From Treponema sp. (GTDB lineage: Bacteria > Spirochaetota > Spirochaetia > Treponematales > Breznakiellaceae), in assembly GCA_031257675.1 (NCBI GenBank), contig JAIROG010000012.1, forward strand, positions 1 to 36,690: a stretch of 36,690 nt of DNA, written 5' to 3'. A model generated the notes under the pieces. That model made no database searches. It was given only the letters and a program-made list of their open reading frames with translations, and had not been told where the DNA came from. The position numbers and the translations under genes were made by a program. Numbering within the stretch: position 1 is the first letter of the stretch; the number at the start of each line of letters is the position of its first letter. Positions 1 to 8,123 of the stretch are shown here, piece after piece.

Positions 1-186
1 TTATTTAGCCATAAAGTTTATTTGGTTATTCCAGTACAATCAAGCCAGGATGAAATATCAAGGCTGGATTATTTATGTTATTTATTTGGTACAGGATTTG
101 TTCTTTATGATTGTACAAATCCTGATAATCCAAATTATCAATTAAAAAATAGAGATCAAAAGCATCCCCTGACCCATATTATATAA
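1..186 (+). CDS. C-terminal end of a hypothetical protein (HrgA-like, restriction-associated?), partial
   Basis: Frame 1 is open from the window edge to the TAA at 184-186, giving 61 residues with no start codon in the window. The readable part runs VYLVIPVQSS, then SRLDYLCYLFGTGFVLYD, then an Asn/Pro-rich tail. An 'LxIP...RLxxLCxxFGxGxxLxD' pattern is typical, from memory, of the C-terminal part of HrgA-like proteins found near restriction-modification systems; the family link is inference. Codon use is AT-rich compared with the genes that follow, which suggests an acquired gene. The rest of the protein lies upstream of the window. That it is a real coding end is fairly sure; the family is not. 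Confidence 0.5.
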   Translation, partial: LFSHKVYLVIPVQSSQDEISRLDYLCYLFGTGFVLYDCTNPDNPNYQLKNRDQKHPLTHII

Positions 187-254
187 ATCAAAATATAAAT
201 AAAGCAAGAGTTTTTTTAATGAACTATTAACATAAATTATAAAGCAAAAAACTG

Positions 255-276
255 CGCATAACGGCATGGTTATGCG
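255..276. repeat. Small perfect hairpin in the 187-431 intergenic region
   Basis: CGCATAAC at 255-262 is followed by GTTATGCG at 269-276, an 8-bp perfect inverted repeat with a 6-base loop. It lies about 70 bases after the partial gene. No T-run follows on the plus strand, so it is a weak terminator candidate. Nothing else recognisable is present between 187 and 431. Confidence 0.35.
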
Positions 277-431
277 AAACAACCCCCCTGCAAAACGTCC
301 GACAAGACGGCGGGCGCGGACCCTTTTGATTTTTATATTATCATGCATTTTATAGCATCTTTTATTCTACTGGCAAATGATACTATTAACATTGCCATAA
401 CGATGCATGATTGTTCGTTACTATTCTATAA

Positions 432-590
432 TTATTTATTATACACCTGAACACAAATATACCCGGCAATAACATTACAATTTTTGATGCGGCAAAAATT
501 GCAATCTTTTGGATCAAGCCGTCTCTTAAGTTCATTTACATCCAATCCTGAACATTTCTTACAAATTTTAATCTTCTTTTGTCCAAACAT
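432..590 (-). CDS. Small Cys-rich protein (52 aa), possible metal-binding
   Basis: The 52-residue product begins MFGQKKIKICKKCSGLD and contains CxxC (KICKKC), then CNFCRIKNC and a last Cys near the end (GYICVQ), six cysteines in all. The spacing suggests a small zinc-binding or ferredoxin-like fold. The CKKCSGLDVNELK opening recalls short thioredoxin-like [2Fe-2S] or DUF1450-type proteins, but this is a guess. A longer in-frame ORF starts at 650, but the ATG at 590 is preceded by AGAGGACTGTT, a good ribosome binding site, so this start is chosen. It stands alone, AT-rich, between intergenic stretches. Function unknown. Confidence 0.5.
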   Translation of the reverse strand: MFGQKKIKICKKCSGLDVNELKRRLDPKDCNFCRIKNCNVIAGYICVQVYNK

Positions 591-604
591 AACAGTCCTC
601 TTCC

Positions 605-620
605 ATTGAACAACTCTATT
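605..620. repeat. 16-base repeat ATTGAACAACTCTATT, copy 1
   Basis: This 16-mer is followed by TCTAAAAAAA. The same 16-mer occurs on the opposite strand at 9805-9820, followed there by CTATAAAAAA. It lies just upstream (minus-strand sense) of the small Cys-rich gene. The similarity extends beyond the exact match, so this may be the end of a small dispersed repeat. The 621-850 stretch holds nothing else recognisable. Confidence 0.4.
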
Positions 621-850
621 TCTAAAAAAATTCGAGTTTTTATTTCGCATAACATTCCGGTCGCCTAACAGGTCTGCGAACTCCCCGAAAACAAGGCGGA
701 GTCCCCCCGCGTGAGAACGCCTTCCGCCTATTCTCCACCTGCATCAAGACGCCAAAGCGTCCATGTCTTCGGCCATACGGCGCATCTTCCAAATGCGGGC
801 GCAACCAAAGCAATACGCGCAATGCCATCCTGAATCTTTTTGCAAAAGTA

Positions 851-859
851 TGGTATAAT
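851..859 (+). promoter_or_regulatory. Extended -10 promoter for the GH43 gene
   Basis: TGGTATAAT is an extended -10 element (TGn followed by a perfect TATAAT at 854-859). The -35 region is poor (TGAATC-like at 831-836). Transcription would start near 866, giving a leader of about 67 bases before the ATG at 933. Confidence 0.5.
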
Positions 860-932
860 GAAAATCACTAGCTGATGAGATCGGCGCATGTACAGCGGCT
901 CACTGGTAATGCGCCTAAAAGGAGAAATGAAT

Positions 933-2534
933 ATGTCCCGAATTGTCAATCCCGCGCTTGCCGGGTTTCATGCGGATCCATCAATACTCAGGGTGGGAGA
1001 GTATTTTTACATCGCCCATTCAACGTTTGAGTGGTATCCGGGCGTTGAGTTGCACCGCTCCAAAGACCTTGCCCACTGGGAATCCCTTCCCTCGCCGCTA
1101 CGGGAAAAGCGGTTGCTCGATATGGAGGGAGAACGCGCTTCCTGCGGCGTCTGGGCGCCCTGTTTAAGCTGTAGCGACGGCCTTTTCTGGCTCGTGTACA
1201 GCAATGTGCGTACATGGAACGCTGGTCCCTGGAAAGACTGCTCCAACTATCTCACCACGGCTCCATCCATCGAAGGACCTTGGTCTGACCCGGTGTTTCT
1301 CAATTGTTCCGGTTTTGACGCATCCCTGTTCCATGATGACAACGGCAAAAAGTGGCTTGTGAACATGGAGTGGGACTACCGGCAGAGCGCCGACCCCGAA
1401 GGACCCCAGTTTGCGGGCATTTTGCTTCAGGAATACAATGTGGCGGAACAAAAACTTTCCGGTCCTGTGCGTAAGATTTTCACCGGTTCCCCGATAGGCT
1501 GTGTGGAGGGCCCCCATCTTTACAAGCGCAACGGCTGGTATTACCTTCTTACCGCTGAGGGCGGCACGGTGTACAACCACGCGGCCACGGTGGCCCGCTC
1601 CCATTCCCTTGAAGGTCCCTACGCTATACATCCGCACAATCCGCTTGTCAGCTCTAGGGGCAAGCCTGAACTGCGATTGCAAAAAGCGGGGCATGCCAGT
1701 TGGTGCGAAACCGCTGACGGCCGCACCTATCTGGCGTATCTTTGCGGGAGGCCGCTTGCCGGCACGAAAAACTGTGTTCTTGGACGGGAAACTTCAATCG
1801 CTGAGTTGGTGTGGCATGAGGACTGGCCCTATGTAAAAGGTGAAAACGGGTCACGGCAGAATTATCCGGCGGACAGCTTTGAATCGCCCCTGCAAAACGC
1901 CGGACCAGCCGCTTCCGCAGGGGAGCAGGCGTATACTTTTGACGGATCCGCCATTCACGGGGATTTTAAGACCCTGCGTGTCCCCGCTGATCCGGCGCGG
2001 TATTCCTTCCGTGAGCGTCCCGGTTATCTCAGATTGCGGGGCGGGCAGTCTCCGGTTTCACCCTACGGACAAACCCTGCTTGCCCGGCGGCAGAGAGACT
2101 TCTCCTTTGATGCGGAAACCTGCGTGGATTTTGCGCCGCAATGTTTTCAAGAACTGGCGGGTCTTTGCTGGCGTTACGATGAACGCAACCAGTACCTGCT
2201 TGCCGTAACCCATGACGAAGCCCGCGGACGGACGCTTACCGTGTTGTCCATGATTGCCGGCCGTTTTTTCCGCGAGGAAGGTCCCGCCTTGCCAAAAGAA
2301 GGTTCGGTGTGGCTGGGGCTTTCGGTGAGGGAGCATAGCGGCGTGTTCCGGTATTCAATGGATGGCGAACATTTTACCGATGTTGGCAAAACCCTGGACA
2401 GCCGGACGCTCTCCGATGAATTTGACACCATGGGCTTTACCGGCGCCTTTGTGGGGATGTTCTGCGTGGATACCGCCCGCTATGAAGCCACAGCGGATTT
2501 TAAGCGCTTTTTATACCGGCCGTACGTCGCGTAA
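933..2534 (+). CDS. Glycoside hydrolase family 43 (beta-xylosidase / alpha-L-arabinofuranosidase)
   Basis: The 533-residue enzyme should remove xylose or arabinose from xylo-oligosaccharides in the cytoplasm; no signal peptide is visible. The GH43 five-bladed propeller occupies roughly the first 320 residues. Its Asp base is in FHADPSIL near residue 14, the Asp that tunes the acid is probably in FDASLFHDDNGKKW, and the Glu acid is in GCVEGPHLY. A C-terminal beta-sandwich (about 340-530) matches the GH43_C2 / DUF1349-like domain of XynB-type xylosidases, and total length is normal for that group. The ATG at 933 is chosen because AAAAGGAG lies 8 bases upstream; the ATG at 927 is too close to it. 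It is a single gene, convergent with znuB. Family certain, substrate inferred. Confidence 0.9.
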   Translation: MSRIVNPALAGFHADPSILRVGEYFYIAHSTFEWYPGVELHRSKDLAHWESLPSPLREKRLLDMEGERASCGVWAPCLSCSDGLFWLVYSNVRTWNAGPWKDCSNYLTTAPSIEGPWSDPVFLNCSGFDASLFHDDNGKKWLVNMEWDYRQSADPEGPQFAGILLQEYNVAEQKLSGPVRKIFTGSPIGCVEGPHLYKRNGWYYLLTAEGGTVYNHAATVARSHSLEGPYAIHPHNPLVSSRGKPELRLQKAGHASWCETADGRTYLAYLCGRPLAGTKNCVLGRETSIAELVWHEDWPYVKGENGSRQNYPADSFESPLQNAGPAASAGEQAYTFDGSAIHGDFKTLRVPADPARYSFRERPGYLRLRGGQSPVSPYGQTLLARRQRDFSFDAETCVDFAPQCFQELAGLCWRYDERNQYLLAVTHDEARGRTLTVLSMIAGRFFREEGPALPKEGSVWLGLSVREHSGVFRYSMDGEHFTDVGKTLDSRTLSDEFDTMGFTGAFVGMFCVDTARYEATADFKRFLYRPYVA

Positions 2535-2679
2535 CATTCCTGCTGACGCGAGACTTTGGTTTGCGACCACCCGGGATGACGGCGTTCCGCCTTGCCCGGA
2601 TTGGCAAAATCTGGCGAAGCGATCCGGAAATGAGAGCGCGACCCGATTGAGGCAGGCGCATCCTACAGGTGCGAGCGCT

Positions 2680-3522
2680 TCACCGTCTCGCCCGTATCGC
2701 CGAAGCGATGAGAAAAACCGCTCCTGATGTGATGACCGTCACCGCGCCTACCGGCAGGTCAAACATCCAGCCGAGAACAAGCCCTGCTACAGAAAAAAGC
2801 GCTGAAAGAAGGCAACTTGCCAGCATCATCATGGAGAGGCTTTTTACGCTTTTGGCGAAAGACGCTGTGCCGGCGGGCAAGGTGAGCATGGCTATAACCA
2901 TGACAATGCCGACAAAACTCTGGAGCAACACAATGGCTGTCGCCGTGACGAGAAGCGTTATCAGGAACACGACGGCGACAGGCACACGGCGGACGCGGGC
3001 GAATTCTTCGTCAAAAGACGACGCTTCAATTTGCGGATAGAATCGCCACGCAAGCGCGATGACAATGCAGTCCAATACCGCAAGAAACAGCAGGTCGCGG
3101 CTCGAGATGAGCAGAATGTTGCCGAAAAGATAGGTTGAAGGATCCGTATAACCCGGGGTTTTCGCCATGAAGACCACGCCAATACTCATGCCAATTGCCC
3201 AAATCGCGTTGATAACCGTGTCTTCCCGCTGTTTCGCCTTGAGCGAAACAAAACCGATGACGCAGGCGGACAACGCCGCAAAGATCAGCGCCCCCAATAG
3301 GGGTGAAAAATTTGGGATTATGTTTGCGGCGGACAGGAACAGCGCCATGCCTATGCCGCCCAGCGCGGCGTGAGAGACCGCGCCCGCGAGACTTGCTATG
3401 CGCCGCGCCGTTACGAGAGAGCCTATCACGCCGAACAAGATGGAAGACAAAAGCCCGGCAAAAAAGGCGTTTCTGATAAAGGGAAAGTCAGGATTGAAAA
3501 AAGCGGAAAAGAACGAAGTCAT
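2680..3522 (-). CDS. znuB: Zinc/manganese ABC transporter permease (ZnuB type)
   Basis: The 280-residue inner-membrane protein of the ABC-3 family forms the channel of a high-affinity metal importer. It is mostly hydrophobic with about eight membrane segments. The LAGAVSHAALGGIGMALF stretch near residues 45-62 is the typical EAA-like/ABC-3 signature region that contacts the ATPase. The start overlaps the end of znuC by 4 bases (ATGA), so the two are translationally coupled. It is the last gene of the minus-strand run. The 145 bases to GH43 (2535-2679) hold only a weak inverted repeat (CCGGAT...ATCCGG near 2600-2630) and no clear T-run terminator. Confidence 0.9.
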   Translation of the reverse strand: MTSFFSAFFNPDFPFIRNAFFAGLLSSILFGVIGSLVTARRIASLAGAVSHAALGGIGMALFLSAANIIPNFSPLLGALIFAALSACVIGFVSLKAKQREDTVINAIWAIGMSIGVVFMAKTPGYTDPSTYLFGNILLISSRDLLFLAVLDCIVIALAWRFYPQIEASSFDEEFARVRRVPVAVVFLITLLVTATAIVLLQSFVGIVMVIAMLTLPAGTASFAKSVKSLSMMMLASCLLSALFSVAGLVLGWMFDLPVGAVTVITSGAVFLIASAIRARR

Positions 3523-4289
3523 AGGCAGGCGTCCCCCGGAACGCTTTCTTCATGCAAGACGTGCAGATTTTCCTGATCCACCACGCTCAGTTCATGCTGA
3601 ACGATCTTGCCTTTTTCAATGCACAGCGCCCTGTCAACGAGAGACGACACAAAGTCACGGTCATGCGTAACGATGAGGATCGTGGCGCTTCCTTTGAGAT
3701 CCCCGAGCGTATGAAAAAGCCGCGCTTCGCTTTCCGCGTCCATGTTGGCGGTGGGTTCATCCAAAATAAGCAACGGCGGTTTTGAGGCAAGCGCGCGGGC
3801 AAGCAACACCCGCCGCCGCTCCCCGCCTGAAAGCGCGTTGTACGGCCGTTTTGCCAAGTGATGAAGCCCCACCTGTTCGAGCGCCTCCGCCGCCGCATCT
3901 CTATCCTCGGCAGTGAGTTTCCTTGAAAGGGAACGCAACCGCCCCATTCTGACAACGCCTTCAACGCTCACGGGAAACGCCTTGTCATACGCCGCTTGCT
4001 GAGGCACATAGCCGGCTTTGTCTATGCCCGGCGTGTCTCTGTTTCCGCGCTTTTTTTCGCCGGTTTTGCCGGTCTCGCCGAAAAGAAAAACGCTTCCGCT
4101 TTCCGGACGCTCAAGCCCCAGCATCAGTTTAAGCGCGGTGGTCTTGCCCGCGCCGTTCGCGCCGGCAAGCGCGATGAACTCTCCCTGATGTACATGGAAG
4201 CTCGCCGCGTCCAGCACTCTCGTTTCACCATAAGAGAAGGAAACGTTGTCAAAACGCAGAACAATGTCCTTACTTGAGTGATGTATCAT
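3519..4289 (-). CDS. znuC: Zinc/manganese ABC transporter ATP-binding protein (ZnuC type)
   Basis: The 256-residue ATPase energises the metal importer. All motifs are intact: Walker A GANGAGKTT, signature LSGGERRR, Walker B LLILDEPTA and the H-loop His in IVTHD. The frame can begin with GTG at 4301 or ATG at 4289. The Shine-Dalgarno AAGGAG at 4306-4301 overlaps the GTG and stands 11 bases before the ATG, so 4289 is chosen. It overlaps znuA by 20 bases and znuB by 4, a compact coupled operon. Zinc rather than manganese is inferred from the binding protein. Confidence 0.92.
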   Translation of the reverse strand: MIHHSSKDIVLRFDNVSFSYGETRVLDAASFHVHQGEFIALAGANGAGKTTALKLMLGLERPESGSVFLFGETGKTGEKKRGNRDTPGIDKAGYVPQQAAYDKAFPVSVEGVVRMGRLRSLSRKLTAEDRDAAAEALEQVGLHHLAKRPYNALSGGERRRVLLARALASKPPLLILDEPTANMDAESEARLFHTLGDLKGSATILIVTHDRDFVSSLVDRALCIEKGKIVQHELSVVDQENLHVLHEESVPGDACL

Positions 4290-5184
4290 AGACGCGCGCA
4301 CTCCTTTTCAGCGCTTCTCCCATTGCCCTGATATTTTCAAGCCAGTCGCGGGAAAGGGGATCAAGCGCGATGACAGCCGCGCCGGTCGCATCAGCCACTG
4401 TTTTCGCGGTCGCGGCGGGAAACTGAGCTTGGACAAAAATAGCCGCAGGCTTTTCCTGTCCGGCTTTTTCAATAAGCGCGTTGAGCGCCCGCGGTCCAGG
4501 CTCCTTGCCGCCGGTCTCCACAGCCTCCTGCCTGATGTTGAATTCATCAAGGAAATAACCGAACGCCGGGTGGTACACAAACACCGGCTTCCCGCTCAAC
4601 GGCGCAAGCTCCTGCCGCAAAGACTCGAATTCCGCGTCGATTCTTGCGACAAGCTCTTGGCAATTCCGTTCATACAGACCCGCGTTCTCCCTGTCAAGCG
4701 CGGAGAGCTGATCCCTGATATGCGCCGCCAGTATCTTCGCGGGTTCCCTCCCAAGCCACGAATGTCTGTCAATGCCGTCATCCTCGCCAGCAACGCCGTG
4801 TTCAAGCGTCCTGAAACGCGCCCCTTGCGTCCCGTCAACAATAGCAAGATTTTTGAAGAGCTTTTCTACCTTCGGACGCAGGCTTATCTCGAATTCAGAA
4901 CCGGAAAGCACCCATGCTCTAGCCTGCGCCAACGCTTCCAACTGTTTCGGACTCGGCTCAAAGGTATGGGGATTCTGACCGGGACCCGCAAGCGTCAGTA
5001 TGTCAAAAACGGAACCTGCGGCGGCGCCGGATTCCCGCGCAATCTGCTCCACAAACCACGCCTGCGGCAAGATGCTCACCGCGACAATGGGTTTTGTTGA
5101 GGATGAATTCGATTTTGAACATGACAGGACAAAAAATATGCACAACAACGCGGACAATCCCGCCGCTTTTATACAACGAATCAT
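4270..5184 (-). CDS. znuA: Zinc ABC transporter substrate-binding lipoprotein (ZnuA type)
   Basis: The 304-residue cluster A-I solute-binding protein captures the metal outside the inner membrane. A signal peptide ends in the lipobox VLSC, so Cys22 should carry lipid. Likely metal ligands are the His residues in NPHTFEPS, DRHSWLG and VYHPAFGY and the Asp in DPLSRDW, the three-His plus Asp/Glu pattern of this family. The long His/Asp-rich loop of many ZnuA proteins is short here. The Shine-Dalgarno GGAG lies inside the last codons of the acyltransferase gene (7-base gap), so expression should depend on the upstream gene. Confidence 0.9.
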   Translation of the reverse strand: MIRCIKAAGLSALLCIFFVLSCSKSNSSSTKPIVAVSILPQAWFVEQIARESGAAAGSVFDILTLAGPGQNPHTFEPSPKQLEALAQARAWVLSGSEFEISLRPKVEKLFKNLAIVDGTQGARFRTLEHGVAGEDDGIDRHSWLGREPAKILAAHIRDQLSALDRENAGLYERNCQELVARIDAEFESLRQELAPLSGKPVFVYHPAFGYFLDEFNIRQEAVETGGKEPGPRALNALIEKAGQEKPAAIFVQAQFPAATAKTVADATGAAVIALDPLSRDWLENIRAMGEALKRSARVYDTSLK

Positions 5185-5191
5185 CTGTTTC

Positions 5192-6559
5192 TCACTCCGC
5201 TTCCGCTCTGCTGTTCGTCAGCTCAAAAAATTCTTCCTCCATGTCAACCATCACTTTTTTTACGGTTTCTTTTCTGTCACGATGATAGGCGTCAAGATGA
5301 CCGCTCAGATTGATGGGGGCGGCTGTTTTGACGATCACCTTGTACGGATGAATGAGCTTTCTTGTTCCGAAAACGCCGCCCATGGTCCGATTCGCAAAAT
5401 CCCACAGGTTCTGCACATATTCAACCTGCTGATACAGCGGACTCTCCGCCGCGGGTACCGGCGCACAGCGGAGATACCACACAAAGTCAACTATTTCAAG
5501 ATGACGGCTCGCATGCCACGCTTCGCCCGCATTGAGATCTGCTATTGAACGGTCAAGCTGAACCATGTCATCCAGCGACGCTTTTCCCGCAACGAAGATG
5601 CGATCCCAACATATCTGCCGCAGGCAGTACATTCTGGTAAAAAAATCGCCCTGTTTCGTTACGCCAAGGGTCTTTGCGGTGCGATCCAAACATTTTTCTA
5701 TAAGAGCGTCAACCCGCCCGGTAAAATTCTCCGCGTTCTTGTCGGCTTTTATGCCATACCGCGCTTCGTTCTTTTCAAGGATGGCATCCCTGCACAGGAG
5801 AAACCTCTCTTCAAGTGTCAATACCCGCCCTTTTCCACGGCTTTCCACCCCGACGCACCGCTCAACGCGCCGCAACAGTTTTTCCACCGGCTTTTTTGCG
5901 CTCGCGTTAAAACAATACTGCACCGAGACCGGCAACACTTCAACCGGACACAGCCTGCCGCTTTTTTCAAGCCGTTCCGCCACAGTGAAGCCTATGCGCG
6001 CCGGACCCTGCTCCAGATGAGGCATCCGGTCTGAAAAGTAAGAAACCTGTCCTTCCGGGGCGATGGCCACCGGGTACGGTCCGTCCATCAAAGCCTTGTA
6101 GATGCGCTCCATGCTGCGCGAGTCGAATTTCGCGTGGTACACGGGCATGGCGCCGACCCTCGGAAGGATAAACCGCGCGAGCGTCCCGCCCCAGCGCAAG
6201 ACTTCATATCCATGCACAAACCTAAGGTGGGGCGGAACCGCGCATACGGCGCCCGCTTTTCCGGCAAGCGCCTTGAGGCGGGACAGGGTGAACCAAGCCA
6301 GTATTTGCGGCTCCGCGCCGTTTGGGTGCAGAAAGGCGGCGATGCAACGGCTTTCGTTTTTGAAGGCGCGGGTAAAACTTTCAATCAAATACCCCCCCCC
6401 CCCCCCGTGCGCTTCGATTTTCGCGCCGCCAATGAATTGGCGCAGATACAAGCGTCCAATCAGGCGGCACAGCAACCGCGCCCATAGGGAAACCCGGGGT
6501 TCAGGCACAAGAATCTCAGGCGCGGCTATTGTTACGGGCCGCATATAAGGTGTATGCAT
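5192..6559 (-). CDS. PlsC-like lysophospholipid/glycerolipid acyltransferase with poly-G tract
   Basis: The 455-residue product resembles 1-acyl-glycerol-3-phosphate acyltransferases. The block HPNGAEPQ stands where the catalytic HX4D normally is, here HX4E, and APEGQVSY matches the substrate-binding PEG motif. It is about twice the usual PlsC length, with a long C-terminal region of unknown role. A 15-G run (6392-6406 on the plus strand as C) encodes five Gly just before the catalytic block, near residue 52-56. At 15 G the frame is open; a change by one or two bases would truncate the protein before the active site. It lies between the glycosyltransferase (11-base gap) and znuA (7-base gap). 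The general fold is fairly sure; the substrate is unknown, and it may act on a glycan or lipoprotein. Confidence 0.75.
   Translation of the reverse strand: MHTPYMRPVTIAAPEILVPEPRVSLWARLLCRLIGRLYLRQFIGGAKIEAHGGGGGYLIESFTRAFKNESRCIAAFLHPNGAEPQILAWFTLSRLKALAGKAGAVCAVPPHLRFVHGYEVLRWGGTLARFILPRVGAMPVYHAKFDSRSMERIYKALMDGPYPVAIAPEGQVSYFSDRMPHLEQGPARIGFTVAERLEKSGRLCPVEVLPVSVQYCFNASAKKPVEKLLRRVERCVGVESRGKGRVLTLEERFLLCRDAILEKNEARYGIKADKNAENFTGRVDALIEKCLDRTAKTLGVTKQGDFFTRMYCLRQICWDRIFVAGKASLDDMVQLDRSIADLNAGEAWHASRHLEIVDFVWYLRCAPVPAAESPLYQQVEYVQNLWDFANRTMGGVFGTRKLIHPYKVIVKTAAPINLSGHLDAYHRDRKETVKKVMVDMEEEFFELTNSRAEAE
6392..6406. repeat. Poly-C/poly-G homopolymer (15) inside the acyltransferase gene
   Basis: Fifteen consecutive C on the plus strand read as GGG x5 in the gene, between codons for His and Tyr. 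Tracts of this length are prone to slipped-strand mispairing and are a classic phase-variation element in Campylobacter, Neisseria and Treponema pallidum. The present length is in frame. Confidence 0.85.
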
Positions 6560-6570
6560 AACGCCGGCTT

Positions 6571-7359
6571 CTACTGTTCCTTTGCCGGAACATCTTTCTT
6601 GTCTTTGAAAAGTTTATAGAATAACAAAAGAAGCGTATAGTAGATATACGGAAACAGCCGCAAGATGTGCACCGGTTTTTTTAAGCAGAACTCAACCCAT
6701 TCAAGACCGTGCTTAAACATGTATTCCGCCGGGTGGCGCTTCTTGTTCGCAAAAACTTCGTATATGTCGCTGCACCAGAGACGAATGCCAAGTCCCAGTT
6801 TGCCGCCCTTGCGCTGTATCCACAATTCCTCGCCCTGAACGCCCTTGCCGACAAGCACAAGGGACGGCGCGGCTTTCCGTATGGCTTCAAGAATGGCGTC
6901 TTCTCTGCTTTTCTTGAAACGTCCGGCGCAACGTCCCACAATTTGCAGGCATGGAAAAGTATGCTTGACATTCTTTTCGGCTTTTTCGAGGATTTTTTTC
7001 TTTCCGCCCATAAGGTACACCGACTGTTCCCGAAGCTCAAGCATGGAAAGAAGCGCGATAATGAAATCAAACGGCATGTACCGAATCGGTTCTTTGCCAA
7101 ATAAAAAACGCGAGCCGCTGACTAAACTTTTCGATATGGGGATAATCACATCAGCGTTAAGCACGTATGAGCGATATTCGCTGTTCCACCGCGCCCAAAG
7201 CAAATCCCACAGGGACAACAGCACGATATGTTTGGCTTCTCCGCTTCCCAGCAAGTCGCCGATAACAATGGGCAAATTTTCTTTTTCAACAATATCTATC
7301 GGCACATTCAACAGGTTTATCCGTTCTTTTACCCGCGCTACGAAGTTTTCAGCATCCAT
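6571..7359 (-). CDS. WecG/TagA/CpsF family glycosyltransferase (GT26)
   Basis: The 262-residue enzyme belongs to the family that transfers N-acetylmannosamine(uronate) or related sugars to lipid-linked acceptors at the cytoplasmic membrane. The family pattern is visible in SYVLNADVIIPISKSL, YLMGGKKKILEKAEKN, the YP.L.I.GR.AG.F-like block (FPCLQIVGRCAGRF), and VLVGKGVQGEELWIQR. The basic C-terminus with a hydrophobic stretch (IYYTLLLLFYKLF) may anchor it to the membrane. Its start lies 22 bases inside rsmE, with GGAGAGTGAAGA before the ATG. With the downstream acyltransferase it suggests an envelope glycan or glycolipid. Sugar and acceptor are unknown. Confidence 0.85.
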   Translation of the reverse strand: MDAENFVARVKERINLLNVPIDIVEKENLPIVIGDLLGSGEAKHIVLLSLWDLLWARWNSEYRSYVLNADVIIPISKSLVSGSRFLFGKEPIRYMPFDFIIALLSMLELREQSVYLMGGKKKILEKAEKNVKHTFPCLQIVGRCAGRFKKSREDAILEAIRKAAPSLVLVGKGVQGEELWIQRKGGKLGLGIRLWCSDIYEVFANKKRHPAEYMFKHGLEWVEFCLKKPVHILRLFPYIYYTLLLLFYKLFKDKKDVPAKEQ

Positions 7360-8123
7360 TCTTCACTCTCCAAAAGCAAGATACGAATTGCGGCCGCCGC
7401 ATATACGGCTGCGGTTTCGGCTCTCAACACATTTGCCCCTATGACAAGGGGCTGAAAACCCGCCTGTACGAACCGTTCGGCTTCTTCCGGGGAAAAGCCC
7501 CCTTCCGGGCCCACAACCGCAACGACACAATCAGGGTTTCCCGCAAGACAGCGGTGAAAGCTGCCGTTCCTCGCAAACGGCTCCTGATGAAGCAATATGC
7601 CCGCCGGATTCTTGCTCCGCATTCTAATAGTCTCCCAATGGGAAAAAACAGCGTCAAACGTACACGCCTCTCTAACGCTGGTCCCAACAGCGGAGCCGCT
7701 TTGCTGACGCGCCTCTTTAACGATCCGCTTCCACCGGTTGATTTTTTCGGCGGCTCCTTCTGTTCCTTTTAATTTCGGCACAGTGTACGCGGAAACAAAG
7801 GGAATAATCTCCGCAACCCCGCCTTCCGCGGCCTGCCGTATGATTTGGTCTATCTTGGCGCCCTTGGGCAGGGCCTGAAAAAGGATTATGGGCGGCGACG
7901 GCGAGCCAGCCATCCGCTCGACAGGCGCAAGACATTCGCAGACAATGGCGTCGCTGTACACGGCTTGCACCAGCGCCCGCGTTTCGGTTCCGTCCGGCAA
8001 GCGCGCCGTGAACACATCGCCCTCACGCAACCGCCGGACATTCGCAAGGTAGTGGTAATCGTCGCCGGTCAAACGCGCCACCCCATGAGCGTCTGCCGGA
8101 CGCGGCAGAAGGAATTGTTTCAT
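7338..8123 (-). CDS. rsmE: 16S rRNA (uracil-1498-N3)-methyltransferase
   Basis: The 261-residue SPOUT-class enzyme methylates U1498 of 16S rRNA with S-adenosylmethionine. An N-terminal PUA-like part precedes the trefoil-knot domain. The knot motifs VVGPEGGFSPEE and LRAETA near the C-terminus are intact, as is QALPKGAKIDQIIRQAAEGGV in the middle. Length is normal. The start overlaps the ctp stop (ATGA) and the end overlaps the glycosyltransferase start by 22 bases, so it sits within a coupled operon of otherwise envelope-related genes. Confidence 0.95.
   Translation of the reverse strand: MKQFLLPRPADAHGVARLTGDDYHYLANVRRLREGDVFTARLPDGTETRALVQAVYSDAIVCECLAPVERMAGSPSPPIILFQALPKGAKIDQIIRQAAEGGVAEIIPFVSAYTVPKLKGTEGAAEKINRWKRIVKEARQQSGSAVGTSVREACTFDAVFSHWETIRMRSKNPAGILLHQEPFARNGSFHRCLAGNPDCVVAVVGPEGGFSPEEAERFVQAGFQPLVIGANVLRAETAAVYAAAAIRILLLESEEWMLKTS

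Noticed and set aside
4429-5100. 223-codon plus-strand ORF opposite znuA
   Set aside because: Antisense of a gene with intact metal-ligand motifs; the ORF is an artefact of GC-rich codons.
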